From contig JAJNNQ010000018.1 in NCBI GenBank assembly GCA_027886175.1, positions 16,287,001 through 16,351,000 of the forward strand: a DNA stretch of 64,000 bases, written 5' to 3'. Positions 30,347 through 45,300 of the stretch are shown here, one piece after another (within the stretch, counting starts at the first letter, position 1; every line of letters begins with the position of its first letter). This DNA comes from Phylloscopus collybita. Lineage: Eukaryota; Chordata; Aves; Passeriformes; Phylloscopidae. A program made the translations under genes and the position numbers. Under the pieces are notes generated by a model, which saw only the letters and a list, made by a program, of their open reading frames with translations, ran no database searches and was not told the origin of the DNA.

Positions 30347-33300
30347 AGTGACTCTCCTGTTTCCTGTACTGGCTTTGCACCACCTCTGTCCTGAGCAGCT
30401 TAAGTGCAGCCTTGACTTGACTTGTCCAAGGACAGGGGGAGCCATGTACTGGTGCTCTTCTCAGCTCCTGCAAGAGATGACCTCTTAACGTAGGTACTTC
30501 TGGCCCTCCCTGCAAGGATGTGTAATTTCCTTGACTTCCAGACAGCACCTGCTGCTTTTTAACTTGATTTACTGGGTTCCAAGCCATACAGGTGTTCCCC
30601 ATGCTTTTAGAGGTCCAGTGATGTGCTTCTTACTTGCTTTGAATTTGCTGTGAAATGTGGAGAAACAGGTGTGGACCTAACAATGACATAATTGTCCCAA
30701 ATAATTTCTGTTGAGACTCTCTACAGGATCAGTGCCTCAGAGAGCAATGCAGCTCCCTCCTTGGAAGTTGGCTAGCAGCATATTTGACATGGGTTTTGAT
30801 GATTATACAAATTGTTAACATCTATTTTGACTGTGTTTCTAATAAATGAAAACAGAAATTAAATGGGATGTTTTTTATCAAACTTTTTTTTGAATGTAAG
30901 TACAAATTTTTTAGACCCTTTGAACTGAAAAAATTCTGGTTCATTTAAATACTTTGCAGAAACACTTTTCCGTATTTTGATCAGCCCTATTTATTACTGT
31001 GCTAAAGCCCATCTCTACCACTATGAATTGGTATGTTTATAGACATCTGGATCTCAGGCCACTCATGTTTTTAAAATTATTATTGCATCTACTGATGCTT
31101 TATTAACCCTTATAAACAGCAGGTACACATTGTACAATAGCCACAAAGAGAATTGGGAGTTCAGTCCTGACCTTTTGTTCATACATTCCTTCCTGGATAT
31201 CACAATCCCTCCAGTTTTATTTTACTTTATATTTTATATTATTTTATTTTAATATTTTACATACAATTGCTTCAAAACATCAGCCATCTGGGGTTTATTC
31301 CTTGACTTAGGCTAAGCAATGAATTTTTCATATTCTGAGAGTAGCCTCATTAATTGGAAGAGGTGGGTAAGCAGAAGGGCTTATTAGAAATCCACACTGT
31401 GGATCCAAGCACAGAACTCCCTCCTGTGCTGCACCAAAGATGTTCTCAGGAACAGAGAACAGTGGCCCTGGTTGCCCCTGCAGAGGGCCTCAAGAACAGC
31501 ACAATTACAGCAGCTGCTTGTGTTCTGTGGCTAAAGAAAGCTCCCTGGAGACAACATGTTACTGTTTGATTGGGAGAGTACTCAATTGTCTAACAAAGAT
31601 GTTATCCTCTATTTAGCCAGAGATGAGAAAAGGAAATCTTTATGTATCACTCCTATGTAAAAAAAAAAAAAAAAACCACAACAAACTAATTAAAGAAGTC
31701 AGACCCTCAGGGGTAAAATAAAACCATCATACAGCAAGGAAATTATGTCAGTGAGTAAAAGTGAGCTGGAGACTTGGCTCCTCAGTGCTGTGTTTTCTCA
31801 GCCCAGAGGCAGACACCCACACACTGAGAGAAGGTGCTTCCCCATTTTTGAGGGGTATTGATATATTCATTTTCATCTTTCATATTAGAAGTATCATTCT
31901 AGCACTAGAAATGACCTTGGGATATGTTGACTAGTATTGCAGGGACCAACAGGTCTCAATGAGAAGCTTATTGTAATATCTAATCTCCTTTTTCTGTTGG
32001 ACCATAACCCTCACATGCACTCTTGATTTTGGTAGGATTCACATGGACTTTGCTGGGACAGGCTCTCTGCTTCAGCAGGAGCAATGGGCTTTGGTTTGAA
32101 ATCCTTAGGTACATAGTTGGTGCTTCTGCAAGAAAACACAGAGCTCCTTCATATTACTGGGGTGACCTTGACTGTGGTGTTTCTATTCCTATCAACATCC
32201 TGGGTGACACCACTGTTTTTCTTGTATGGATTAATTCAAAACTTTTCTTTGGATCATTAGAGCTGAATGATGAGTTTGTACTGATGGGAAAGTTCTTGTT
32301 GCAGTCACTGACTTCTTGAAGCCAATGGTCCCTGCTAGAGTGATAAATAGATGCTTTAAATAAAGAACTTCCCAAGACAGACATTCATCCAGAAGCAAAG
32401 CCTCCATTTTAGTGGCAGGGACTAAGTTTTATGAAGTATTTTTTACCGCCCCCCGGTCCCAATATCAATCACACTGCCATTGTCTTAATTTTACTCCTCC
32501 AATATACAATAATATTTTACTTTTGAACAAGAAATGAGTAGGCACAGAGTTTTATAGGAGAGGTCTATAGAAGTGCAATAGAAAAGACAGGCTTGTGGTT
32601 ATCCTCAGCACTGTGGGATGTTGTGTAATACCCAGGGATCCTGCTGGTAAAGGACTGGGTCATACACAGACACTGAGATGTTGGACAAGACCATTCAAAC
32701 CTCTCTCTTTCTTTCGACAATGCTTACTATCTATGTTTTCTTCTCTCCAGAATATCCTGCCTGACATTTTATTTGCCTTCTCCCTTCCTATCCATCCAAT
32801 TTTCCTTAAAACCCATAGCCCTGTTTTTTGATTTTAAGTCCAAAGAGCTCAATTTCATCCTGCACTTTCCCTGAACACTATGTCCTTACATCATCCTAAC
32901 CAACACCAGACAATTTTGATCTGCTTTAAAGTGCAGCTCAGGATGTTGTGCTTTGCAGACTTGCCTGCCAGAGGTGTTGTCTCTGTCCTACAGAATGGTG
33001 GGTGCCAAGACCCAGTATAGCTCATCTAAGCCTTCATTGAAGGTTTGCAGTGTAAAGGGGAACCTGGATAAGGGCTTTTGAGCTGCACATTTATCACCCT
33101 CTCCAGGATATTCCACTGTCAGTCTGCCATCCCTTCTGCTGAATATCCACAAGCTTTTCTGTTGTGCTTTGGCTAAAAAAGAGACATTTCAAAAGCAGTC
33201 TCAGCACAGACCTTCATTTTCTGCTTAGAATTTCACTCCCTCTTGTCTTCCTGCTAGGCTGCACCAAGGCCAGATTTCATTTTACAAGCACAGAACAGAG

Positions 33301-36300
33301 CTTTCTAGTGCCAGCCCTCATCTTCATAAGGATTTCACATTGGAATTTTTGCTCACAAGATCCCAGACACTTTCCATCCCCAGCACTGGGAATGAGGCAT
33401 AACTTATTTTATGGAATGAGATCTGCATTTGCCTCTGGTTACATTGCCTGAGCTGCAGATGGTAAAGATACCTAGAAGTCAGTCTGTTAACCTAATTCTA
33501 TGGTCTTTGAAACAGCTGCCAGAAACACCTGAGCAGTAGTGTTCCTCAAGACAAATATTCTCCCTTCCTAGTGATAGTCCAGGGAAAGGCCTGCTTGACT
33601 CACCTCCCTGCTTTCAGAAAATTGCCTTCTATTTTCTAGTGAATCATACAGCTCATTTTTCCTTTCCAGTAGTCACACAGGCTTTGCCACTGCTCACCTG
33701 CCCACCAGCAGCTCCCACAGTTACTGCCAGCAGCCCCCTCAGGTGGCAGCAGCACCTGGCAGCAAAGAGGTGTGAAGGAGTCGGGCAACTCATTGCCTAG
33801 TTTGGCTCAAACCAGCACTAACAAAGGTAACAATGAGTTAGGTAATGGACATAGGAAACTGGGGAAAATGTTTCAGCCCATGATAAAAGTTTGGGGACCC
33901 AGTTTCTATGCTCAGCTTTGCCATTCCCTTCCCACATGACCACTGCTACACATTTAACTGTCCAGTGCCTCAATTTTACTCTTTGGACAAAGTCCTCTTT
34001 GTAGAGGGACCTAGGAAGGAAAGACCCAAGAAAGCACTGATCACCCATTTTCTAATTTTTTTCCATTTTAAATGGGATTCTTATCCTGTCGTTTTGGTCA
34101 AGAGGTAAAGGGAACACATAAAGAGTTTTAGTCGCAATTTTGATACACCAAATGTTTCAGCGAGATGTCACTTCAGTCCTGCAGGCTTGGCTCAACAGCT
34201 TTTTGTACTAAGAGCTTTTACTGTTTGCAGTCAGCAGGATCCAGCTCCCATGGAGAAGAAACAAGAACACCTAAACTTTTAACTAGCTTTACCTTATCTC
34301 TTGCTTCTTGTGCAGCCTGATTAATCTAACTACAGGCTCTGCATTCCAGCAAGCGCCTCAGTCACATTTCCACAGGGCTCATGAAGCAGAAAACCTGCAC
34401 ATCCCTGGCAGGACTCCACGGCTGCAATGAGTAAGCACAGCACCCCTGAGGTGGAGGGAACTTTGCCAGCAGGCTGCAGGTGAGGATTCACCCCTCTGGA
34501 TTTTGAGACTTAAGGACAGAGTTGTCTGGGAGGGGCGTGCAGAGCACTTTGATACATATCATCTCTGACACTGCAGCCAGCCATCTGTTCCGAGTTTATT
34601 AAAAGTGATGTACTCTGCTGGGAGGATCAGGAAGCATCTGCTGGTGCATTTACATTCAAATCCTCACAGCAATCCCATCCGGCCTCCTTTTTTAATTAAT
34701 CAAACCCATTTTTTGGTGAAGGCACACAGATAAATGCTTCCTCTGTAACTGGGAGCACATACTATGCTAATACCATTAAATAGCTAATACACAGAAAAAC
34801 AATTAAGTGCAAGTAGCAGCATCTCTCTCAGGATTTAAGAAAGCTGTTCTGACAGAGATCATTCCTGTTTAAAGGATCACCATCTAAACCTGGCTTATGC
34901 GGCAGTGCAGTTTTGCTGCTGCAGAATTGCTAATCAGCTGCTTGGGACAAGAGTGAACCCTGAGGTGATGAACTGAAGCACACACTCCTTGTGACCCCAT
35001 ATGCAAGGGCTGGAGCGTGCTGAAGGACACAAGATGCCCCCCAGCAGAGTTTGGAGGCAGATGCTACAGGACAGGTGTAAATCCTGTCTGGGTGAAGGGA
35101 CAGCACTGACACTCTCTACCCGCCTGGTTGTGCTTTGCACTAACACAACTGCTTTGAAAAGGTGAAGAGCTGCAGATGTTTCTCATCACAACCCGATTCT
35201 CTGAAGGGTGAGGAGGAAAAAGGAGGTGGCAAGGCTTCTGGTCTCTCTGTTAACTCTGCTTGGCATTGGGAGCCCGTGGAACCATTCCTGTTGGTGCTGC
35301 TGCCTGCACTGGTTACCCCTATGCTATCATTAAATGCACAGTGCTGCATGGGGTTGGCTCTCTGGGTTTCCCCATGGGTTCAAAGCTGGGCTGCAGTGGC
35401 AGGCTTGGCCTCCCAGGGTGCCACTGACCAGTGGGATTTACTCAAAGGGCTGGAATCTCTGCAGCAGATCACATCTAGCTCTTGGTACAAAACCTCTCCT
35501 AGAAGTGTTGGGATCTCGGCACCCTTCTGTTGAGAGGGGCAGCTCAAGTGTATGGGGAAAGGTGTCTGAATAAAAGAGAGTGGGGGCTGTTGGCAGAGGT
35601 TTCCATGAGACAAGACTATAGTAGTCTCCAAACCAGGATGGTTGGTGAGTCTCTAGGGAATCAGCATCCTCTTCCAACTAGACAGAAGGAAGAAATGGAA
35701 GATTTGTCCATTGTAAATCCTAGTCTATGCCCAGGAATTGTACTTGACTGACATGTGGAGTGCTGGAAAGGTTTTTCCAAAGTAAGTCTGAGACTCTGTG
35801 GGCACAAAATGCCTCTGTAACCAGGTCCTCCAAGTGAGTGAGGGGGTTTTGCTGTGCAGAGGGAGGGACTGACCTTCCCCACTATTCTACAAAAGGGATC
35901 AATAATGTCAATGGCGGCAACAAAGGCACTGAAAAATTGAGGACACTCAATGTTGAGAAGCCTTGGGGCTGTGGGTTTGAATTAGTGCTCATGATATAGT
36001 CTCATCTATCACTTACATGGAGCATAAGGGGCAGAGGGGATTTCTGTGTGCTTGGAAACTATGTCAGTGTCTCTCTGTGCAGCTATTATTAATAGACAGT
36101 TGCAACACAAGTTAAATAGAAATCTTCTACTTCTTGGCATGCCATTCCTTGTCTTCTTACTTTGGGTATATCCTCAAGGCCCTTTTTAAACACAGCTAGG
36201 TATTTTACAAATCCTCTCTTACAGTTACAAAGAGTAACATTGGCTGAAACATCTAGAAAATGGAAAGTGCAGTTGATCCTACTCTTCCCCAAATACGTTG

Positions 36301-39300
36301 GTTCTGGCAGGCAGGGCTTTTGTCACGAAACACCTGGTCCTGTGGCAAAGCCCTTCTCCCAGTTCAGAGACAGTAAGTTTACAATCCTGGCCCTTGTCTT
36401 CCATTAGCAAACAAGGGAGTTACAGATGCTGAGAGACCTTAGGAAGCCATAACTTGCTTTTTACCTTCTGTTATTGATGTTAAGTGGCTTTTAACTTACA
36501 TTCTTTAATTGCAAATATCGTTGATGAATTTGCAAAACTGCAGCTCAGTGACTGGGCAAACTGCATTTGGTGTTGTTGGCCTCATAGTAACTGTGGAGCA
36601 AATAAATATGCATGAAGGGATATTTAGCAATTGCAGGGCTGGAAATGAAATTAGTGACAAGACAGAGTGATTTAAAGAGCATTGGGTCTCATTAGGCTCA
36701 GATCAGATAGCAAGAGATGTGCTGATAAGGACCACTGTCATGTGCTTTCCTTGGAGCCTCTCCAGAAGGAACTTGCTCCCAGCAGTGAGTGAACAAATTG
36801 TTCTCTGAGCAGCAGAGTTAACAAAACCTGGGTTTTTCTAGTCCCCTCAGAAAGCCCCAGCACATGGTCTTGGCTCCAGAGTCTCTGTCCCTGACTATGT
36901 GAGAGGTCCCCTGAAGTCCCCTGCCACTGGTGTGACATTTGACCAGCTACTCAAAACAGCCCAGTCACCATCTGCAAATCTGGCTGCTTCACCTGCTGTC
37001 AAACCTACATGCACCTCCTTTGGGATCTTGTTTCAGCCTTTCCCCATCATGTTTTTAACAAAGTTTTGCAGCTGCTTGCAGTGTAGCTCTGAAGATTTGG
37101 GCAAAAACTGGTGAAGGAAGCAGAGCAGCTCCAGATGAGCCCTGCTCTACAGGGACTTTGCCCCCTTCTCCATGAAGTGGTGAGCAGTGACTGAGAGTTG
37201 ATGATCCCTTCTCAAACGCTCTACCTGACCAACAGGTGACTTCTAGCCTGCCTCTGTTTCCAAAGATTCCTGAGGTAATGAAGGAAGAAGAAAAATCCAT
37301 GTTTTTCAGGCAAAACCTGCAGGTATTTGAGGGGGTACTCTGCCTGTGGAGGACGCTGACACCTGGTTGGTATTTCCTGAGCATCTGCTTTTGACTTTTC
37401 CTCCTCATGACACAAACTGTTGTGGGAAAAGGCAGGAGAAGTATCTTCAGCATGCAGTGATTATTGAATGTATCTTTGATTAAAAAGCAAAAAAAATTCC
37501 ATTTCTTACAAGCAAATCACACCTGCTGGAGCTGAAACCTTCCTTCAAAGGCTGCAAAAAGGTTAAGTGCTGCAGAATTAAAAAATATGGGTTTTTATGT
37601 AACAGGAACATTCTTGTATCAGGGAACTCAAAGCTGAGAGCTGGTGCCTGCTTCACCTTTCATTTAATGATCTGAATAATTAGCAGAATAATCTTTTTAG
37701 AAATGCTCCAGTAGCAGTGCCCTGGTTGTTGAATAAACAGTCTCCTAGAGGGGGAAAAAGCTGGCAATAATAAACAACTGGGTTGAGGGAGCAGCAAGGT
37801 TACAGGCAGTCATTAAGCTGGGAGAACATTCATCAGCACATTCAAGGAATCCAACAAGTCAGAGCTGTTCCATGGGGCAGTCTAAATGAGGAAAATTATT
37901 AGGAGAGTGAAGAGAGATCATTACACTCTGAAGCCTGGTGTTAGCATCCACTGTGGTTTCAGTCTTGCAAACAAAATAATAATGGTTTTCTCCTGACAAT
38001 TTTCTCCTGGGTACCTTGTTCTCCTTCCAGGTGTTAGACTCCATTTCAGAGTTTATTGAGGGCAATGGCAGAGCACTCTGGCCATGGGCACACCTGCTGT
38101 GCCCTCTTCCTCACACCCAAAACCTTTTTTCTCTCTCATTTCAGTGCCAATTATTACCCTTCCAAAAGCATTTGTTTCAGGACTGAAAGCTAAAAAGATG
38201 CTCTGGGGTACTGGGCAGGACTAAGGTTAATATGTCTCTGAGAACTATTTCTAATATAATAATTCTTCAAACTCTGTCTGAAAGAAAATGGTGAAAGCAG
38301 TACCATGTTATTGCCACTGGAGACCGAGAGCATATTGGATTTTTTACTACCTATGCACCACTGTGTGAACAAATTTTGAGAAAATACCACCTGGTAGAGC
38401 TGTGAGGATCAGAGGAAGGTGGAAGATTCACTCTAAGTCCATGGAAATCTCTTGTATTGACACTGTCATGGTTTCAGGTGCATATCACCCTGCTTCTCTC
38501 TGATTTTGACAAGACTGACTCCCAGAAGCATCAGGTTGAAGGGATCTCTTACAGACCATTCAACTGTCCAGGCCTTCAGGGTGGATTAGGTAATGTGGGA
38601 CCTTCCAGCACTGACAGCCATGTGGCTGATGGACATGTGAAGTCTTACACTTAAAGGAGCTCATCTAAATGTTTGGCTATCCTTGTATCTTGAAAATTGA
38701 ACTCTACAATTTTCTCATAATTTCTGTTTTCTTCAGATGAGGTTGTCCAGGATGGGATAGGGAGGTGCCACACTCTGTGGCTCTTCTGTGCAAGATTGCT
38801 ATCACATTTCCCCAGCCTGCTCCCCACTCTTCTCCATTCTAAATTAATCAAGATTCTCCTCACACCCAGTTATTCTCTGAACTTCTCATTCATGGTGCTG
38901 TGTCCTGGGTCCTTTCCATCTTCTCTCTCTTCCACAAAGTGGGGTTCCCAAGGCTGAAGGCAGCAGTCCCACCTGAAGCCTTGCAAGAGCAGCATCACCC
39001 CCCTATGTCTTACAGAGAAGCAGGTGAAAGGCATCAGCAAGGACACTCTTGGGTCATGCAGACAGGGCCTATGTTCCTGCAACCACCTCTGATAACTCCC
39101 TCCCAAAATTAGCCCTTTCCCATCTTGAGCCCTGTAAGGATCTTGACTTACTCCCATCTATTGGAAAGCTGTTTCAAATTTTCATCCTCTGGTACAGATA
39201 CCCTTCTAATTTCCAAATCATGGGATTTTTTTTTTCCAATTGCTGCACAATAGCTCTTCATCCCCAGGTTTTTGCTACTATTTCCCTTGAATTTTCTTTG

Positions 39301-42300
39301 TAGACTGATTGTACACTGATTTCCCTTTTCTGCTTGCAGCACTTTGCTTTTCTACTTGCCCAATTTCATCTTGAGGATTTCAGAGCACTTTTCCTAGTGA
39401 TAACAATAATTTTGAATCATGAGCCTGCCTCCCAGTGTCTTTTAAGATTTAACAGTTTGGTTTTATTCAGACATTTTTTAGCTGCATTCCCTTCCCCATC
39501 ATCCATTCTTCCGCACAGTGGTTAGACATAGGCTGACCACTCAGTCTTGCAATGCTTTGAGCCACTTTTTACTCTTCCAGTTTATCATGTAAGTGGAATT
39601 GGTTCTCCCAGTTAAGTCTACACTGTGTTTCTCTGGTGCACACCTGAACATATCCACCAGGAAAGTGTCCAAACTCCTAGAATTAGGTCTGTTTCCCTTA
39701 ACCACTACACCAAAGAGGAAAAAATTAAAAAAATTGGCACAGTTTACTCTTGACAAATCCCTGCAATGAGTTTCATATCAACTGACTAATCTGTACCTCA
39801 TTATAAATTGAGGATTTCATAATAGGTTCTGGCAATCCTTCCAAGAATTTAAATGGAATATATTTAAATTCCTTGATTTTCCCTGCAATGCAGGTACTGA
39901 GTGTTCCCCTGTTATTGCTCTCTTATTCCCCAGCTACTCAAAAGCAATTGTTAATAGCTTGGAAATGGCTTTGGATGGTCCTTCAGCTCTCACAGATGGA
40001 TTTTGTCTGGTTATGCAAGCTGGAACACATCTCACTAATCTAAATGTTGTTTAAGCTCTTCTTTCCTTATTCCGTTCCATGGTTTCAGTTTTCTCTTGTT
40101 GTATGTTCCAGTTGTCTTCAACATCTGGTCATTATAAAGGTTTTTAGGAAGTTTGAAGCAGAAAGTGACAGTGGATGTTTCAGTTTCTGCTGTGTGCCAC
40201 CTCTCCAGAACACAACTTTGTAGACTGTGGTGCTTTGACCCTTTCCCTATGACTTCCTCAGATTTCCTCTCAGGACCTGAAAAAGGAGTAACACTAAAGC
40301 CTTGCAATAGATACCTCATTATTTTATTAACACAAATGATTCAGGAAAACTCCAAAGTTAAAATCTAAGTATCTACCCCTACTCACACAGCTCATCTCCT
40401 TGTGTATAGGCTCAGAGCTATACGCAGACATGTTTTAGGTGAGGTATGTAACTTAGTGTTCCCTGTTACACACCGGCCCCAGAATGAAACACAGAAGATA
40501 GAGGTGGGCTCCTGATGTAAATATGGGGTGGGGTTTAGGTGTCCAAGAAGGGCATGTGAAGCTTTATGGAGAGACTGATCCCTGAGTCAGCTTGGATACC
40601 TGATCCAAGACGAGGAGAGCCCTCCACCTGCCTGAGCCTCAGACCCTGCAACATCTCCCCAAGGAAGGTGCCTGCTTGTGGAAGGGAATGAGCAAGAATC
40701 ACAATTTCATGTTATAAATAGGAGCCAGTGAGGTAGTAGTAGTGCAGTTTCTTACCATGACAATATTTACAGTATATCTCCACCTTCCTCTTCCAAAACC
40801 AGAAAGCAGTATTGCAAGGTTTAATGCTTCTCTCAGTTTGATAGACTTAAAAGCTATAACTCCCATTCCCTTGAGATTTCCTTGATTCTCCTGGCCATGG
40901 GAGGCAATGGACAGCCCAGCTTCACTTTTGCCTGAGCTGTCCCAAGTGCAATTGGAGACTGAATAAATAAGTACAAAGGAATATGTACTCTTAGTCTGCT
41001 TTTTAGGGCACTTGGATGGGAGAAGTGAGCTTGGCCTTTCTCATTCTGTGAACATGACTGTGGGTGCTTAAAACTACGACACAGAGCCTGGGCATGATCT
41101 TCTGGACCAGGTTCCTGAGAGTGCTGGGTTTGGATTTTACCACTTCAGGAAAAGGTGCTAGTCTCAATGGCCTAAATCAGGAGGACTAGCTCAAGCACTT
41201 TGGAGTCAAACAGAAGCCACCTCCAGGACTCAAAAAATAAGCTTTTTCCTATGCAAGGTATAGCACCAGATGGTTTGACGATGAGTTACATTTCTTGGCA
41301 GGAATACTACCACAGAGGTTATTTAACACAGGTTTCAGCTGATTTCACACTTTTATTTATTTTCCTGTACTGCATGGTAGAATTAAAGCAGGGGGGCAAA
41401 AGAAAATATATAAATGTGTGTATATATGGATAAAATATGGAAGATCAAAACCATGAGACAATCTGAGTCCAAAAGTATCTTGAGGCACCTAAAAACTGAG
41501 GGCATGTAAGTGGTGGGTAGGGTGGAGAGGAAGGAGACAAGAAGAGGTGCCTTGAGCTTCCTTTGTGCCAAGTGTGGCATTTATCGGACTGGTTTGTCAT
41601 AAGTGGGCTCTCCAGAGCACCACCAGCAACCTGGAACCTGGGAGGTGGCATGGATATGAGTAGGAATGGGCCTCCTGCAGAGAGAGAAAGGCTCCATATA
41701 TGACATCTGTATTGGAAAGGGAGCAGGAGCAGGATTTAAGATGTAAGAGTAAGGAGATGAGATAGAGGGGTCTGCTGCTCCTTAACACACAGCAGCAGGT
41801 GAGTATAGGTGAACAGATGTCCAGGGAATATCACTGTGGGAAGAAGCACTGGTTAGACAAGTCATTCCTCCAGGTCCTAAAATGCCTCAAGGTCACTGGG
41901 TGACTGGCAAAAAGGAACCTTATTTTATTTGATCATATGACCAGGAACCAAAGACCTGAGTCTGATTTCATGCTGCAGACTGCTGGTTCACACCACCCTC
42001 TGGGAAGTTTGTTTCTGATCACGAGGAGGCTCTCACCTTCCTGTTTGGCTTCTAATGCTTCTTCAGGCTTCAGCTGCCTTACTGTGGAAACAAGGCATGT
42101 CTGTGGAGGTAGCAAGAACAATTTAAGCATGTGGGTACAACAAACCCACTTTCCCCTGGGACCCACAGCCTGGCTCCTGAGCACGTCCACATCACCAGGG
42201 TCCCTGTGAGAGCTGCTGTGATTTCTGGGCAGAGGCACACCAGCAGTTCTCTTGGGTGAGGAGCAGGTGTGCAGAGGCAGCCATCAGCTCTGGGCTGATG

Positions 42301-45300
42301 TCTCCAGGAGATACACTGTCTCCAAGCTTTTCTCACCAGGATTTTGAAGGCTTTTGGTAGAGAATTCAAAAAATTCACATCTGAGTGGAGTTTCTAATTT
42401 TCCTTAGCATTCATATCTAAAGATCTGAGGAAAGTCTCTCTGGTTTAAAACACTCCAACTAAAATTAACAATGCTTCTCGTTAGAAAGCCTGCATGAATT
42501 CTCTTATCAAGAGCCTCTGTCTCTGGTCACTAATTGGGATGCACTTCTGGGGGAAAAAGCAGAGAGCTGGGTAGGCATGTCAGCAACCTTTTTGAAGCAG
42601 ATATGTGAGAACAGCACCAGAAGATTTTGTTCATCCAAATAAATGCTGAAACAGCTGCTGAAACTTGGATCCTAACCACTCCCTTTGTAGCAAAGTTTAA
42701 ATATTAAGAGCACATTAAGAGCTTTGAGGCTTTATGGCTCAGGTGTAGAGTTGTTATAGACTCATTTGTTTATTACACCAGTAATAAAAACAGCCTAGTA
42801 GCTTCACTTTTGCTTTGCTTCTAATAAAGTACTCAGGGCAGGATCTTCTCAGTAAACATCTACCCTCATTATTTTTTTATTGCATATACAGTAAATATCA
42901 ACTAACATAAAGGACTGTCTAATTAAATCTTTTGCTTTATGAGTACCTGTGAAATTAATTGGAGAGAGCAAAGAACTTTATTGGTTTGTAAAAGCAAAGC
43001 AACTTGATTTAATCCACCTATTGCAGTTTGTTCAGATTATTAGGGCATGTTTGCCCAAAAAGCCTTTCAAATTCAGTAGTCACCATACACGTAAAAGTCA
43101 AGCAAACACACAAAATAATTTGGAGAAACTAAGGTAAAAACCACCTTGATGAGTAAGTAGTTTGATGCACGTATCCCAGCCCATATCTGATCAAACATTA
43201 TATAGCCCAGCCCAAGCCTATTACAACAGGAGTTCTGCATAGTGTTGCTGTGCAGCTCCTTCCCACGTGGCAGAGAGGAAACATCTGCTGATGTTTCAGA
43301 CAAGCTGGTGCCTGGCAGTACTTGTGTCTCCTGGCTATCATGCAGGTATAGGTGGCAGAGTTAGAGGTGGTCCAGTAGTAGAATCATACTCTGGGAGACA
43401 AACTGTGTTTCTCCACACGCCTTTCAGAAGAAGAGTTAGAGTAGGGCTTGCCTACAGTTACAGTTGTTTGTCCCTGAGAAGTTTGAATGACCAGAGCTGC
43501 TCTGGGCTCCTATGAAATACTGCATTGACCTCCACATTTTTATGCAAGGTGTGCTGAGTGTGAGGATACAGCCAGGGCTACTGCTGTGGCCTCACACCTC
43601 CCCCTGGTGCAGTGTGACTGCTCTGAGGAGGACACTCACACTTTGTTCTTCAGCAGATGTTCTGTATCTATATCTGGCTACAGCCTTTCCTGAACTAAGC
43701 TGAGTGATATGCCAGGTGATATACCAGCAACACTAAGGAATAATGTGTTTTTTCAAATGTATATCCTAATTAACTTTTTAATACTCATTTTTTCCCTAGC
43801 ACCAGCCTCATTAGATCTGTGTGTGTGAAATATTTGTTTAGCCAGTTGTTATTATATTGCTCATCATGAAGACTGGCTTGTTGCCTGGATGCTTCACCCA
43901 AGCCACAATATCACAACTACAAATACAGAACTATAAAACAAATCACTCCTTAATCTTCAGGATTATGTTGCTGTGCTGATCCCTGCACTGCAGGTAACTT
44001 GTATTTTTTGAGCAACACAAAATGAGCTCTTGCTACCCATGATGTGCAATGAGAGACTCAGGTCATATTTTAAATTTATTATTCTGAATTTATCCTTTCT
44101 AATTTCTGTAAAGTCTCTATGTCTCTGGGCCATTTTCTTAAATGGAAAAACTTCTTGCACATCAGTGATGCAATACAACAGTACTTAGGCCCTTGCACTT
44201 GTACACAACAGGGCAATCTGCAGAAGCTCCCTGAAATGAAGAGTTTGTACCCCAGTCCCTGTCTCATGGCTGAGGGTGCAGAAGGAGGTTTCCATCCATA
44301 CTGGGCCTCTGGTGATCCTACTTCTACATCCAAATCCACCAATCTGTAGCCACTCTGTTGGCAAAATATGAGTGGCATTTAAAAAAGTGGGCTAAACAAA
44401 GGGAACCTCAAACTTCTGGGCTGCAACTACACCTTCCTCTCTTAGAGACACCTTTAGAGGAAAAAATTCCCTATCATCCAGCTTCTGCTGCCCCAGGGAC
44501 AGGACATTAAATTGCCAATTTTGAGATTGCACTGCAGGGTCTTTTACACAGGTTCTCTTTTGTTACTAGCTTCAACATTTCTGGATAAAGTTTTTTCAGC
44601 AGGGTGTTTTCCCTGAATGATGTTGTCCAGCTTCCACAGGTGGAATGACTGGAACACCACAACGGACAAGGAGATGTTGCCAATGCACCTTTTGATAGCT
44701 TTTAGCAATGCATAGTACTTGGTCCTTCAGAGGCTGATCCAGGCCTGATCTCAATGAAGAGAAGACTACACTGCCCATCCAGCTCATAAATCCCATGCCA
44801 TCCCTGCCATTTCACTCACAGATGTGTGAAACTTCATTGAAGCCATTAGCCCCATCTGTAATGGACTTGTTTACCACCCTTACAGCAGTTACTTCATAAT
44901 TAAGTAAGTGGACAGTGATGACCTTCATCTACCCCCTGGTTATTTTCCATAAATACCCACTTCAGTGTTCAAGCAAGATAAGATCACTGCCAGGGATGCT
45001 GTTTAGGAGAGCTGGCTAAGGGATAATACAGCCACTAATGGCTAGTAATCTTCAAATCAGAGCATGTTGCTCTAGAAAACAGCTTTTTTTGACCAATGCT
45101 GAGGGCAAATTTCCTAGTGTGACTTTGGATGTAGTCAGAGATGGAGGAGCTTTATGGCACAAATAAAAACAAGTCACGCTGGATAGGGAAGGGCAGTGGC
45201 CAGTCTGGGATGCAGGAAGGTAAATTTTTAAGTAGTGTTGTCTCTTTAACTCCTTGATGCTTTGGAAGAGCAGACAACAGATTGTTAACCCACTCTGAAA

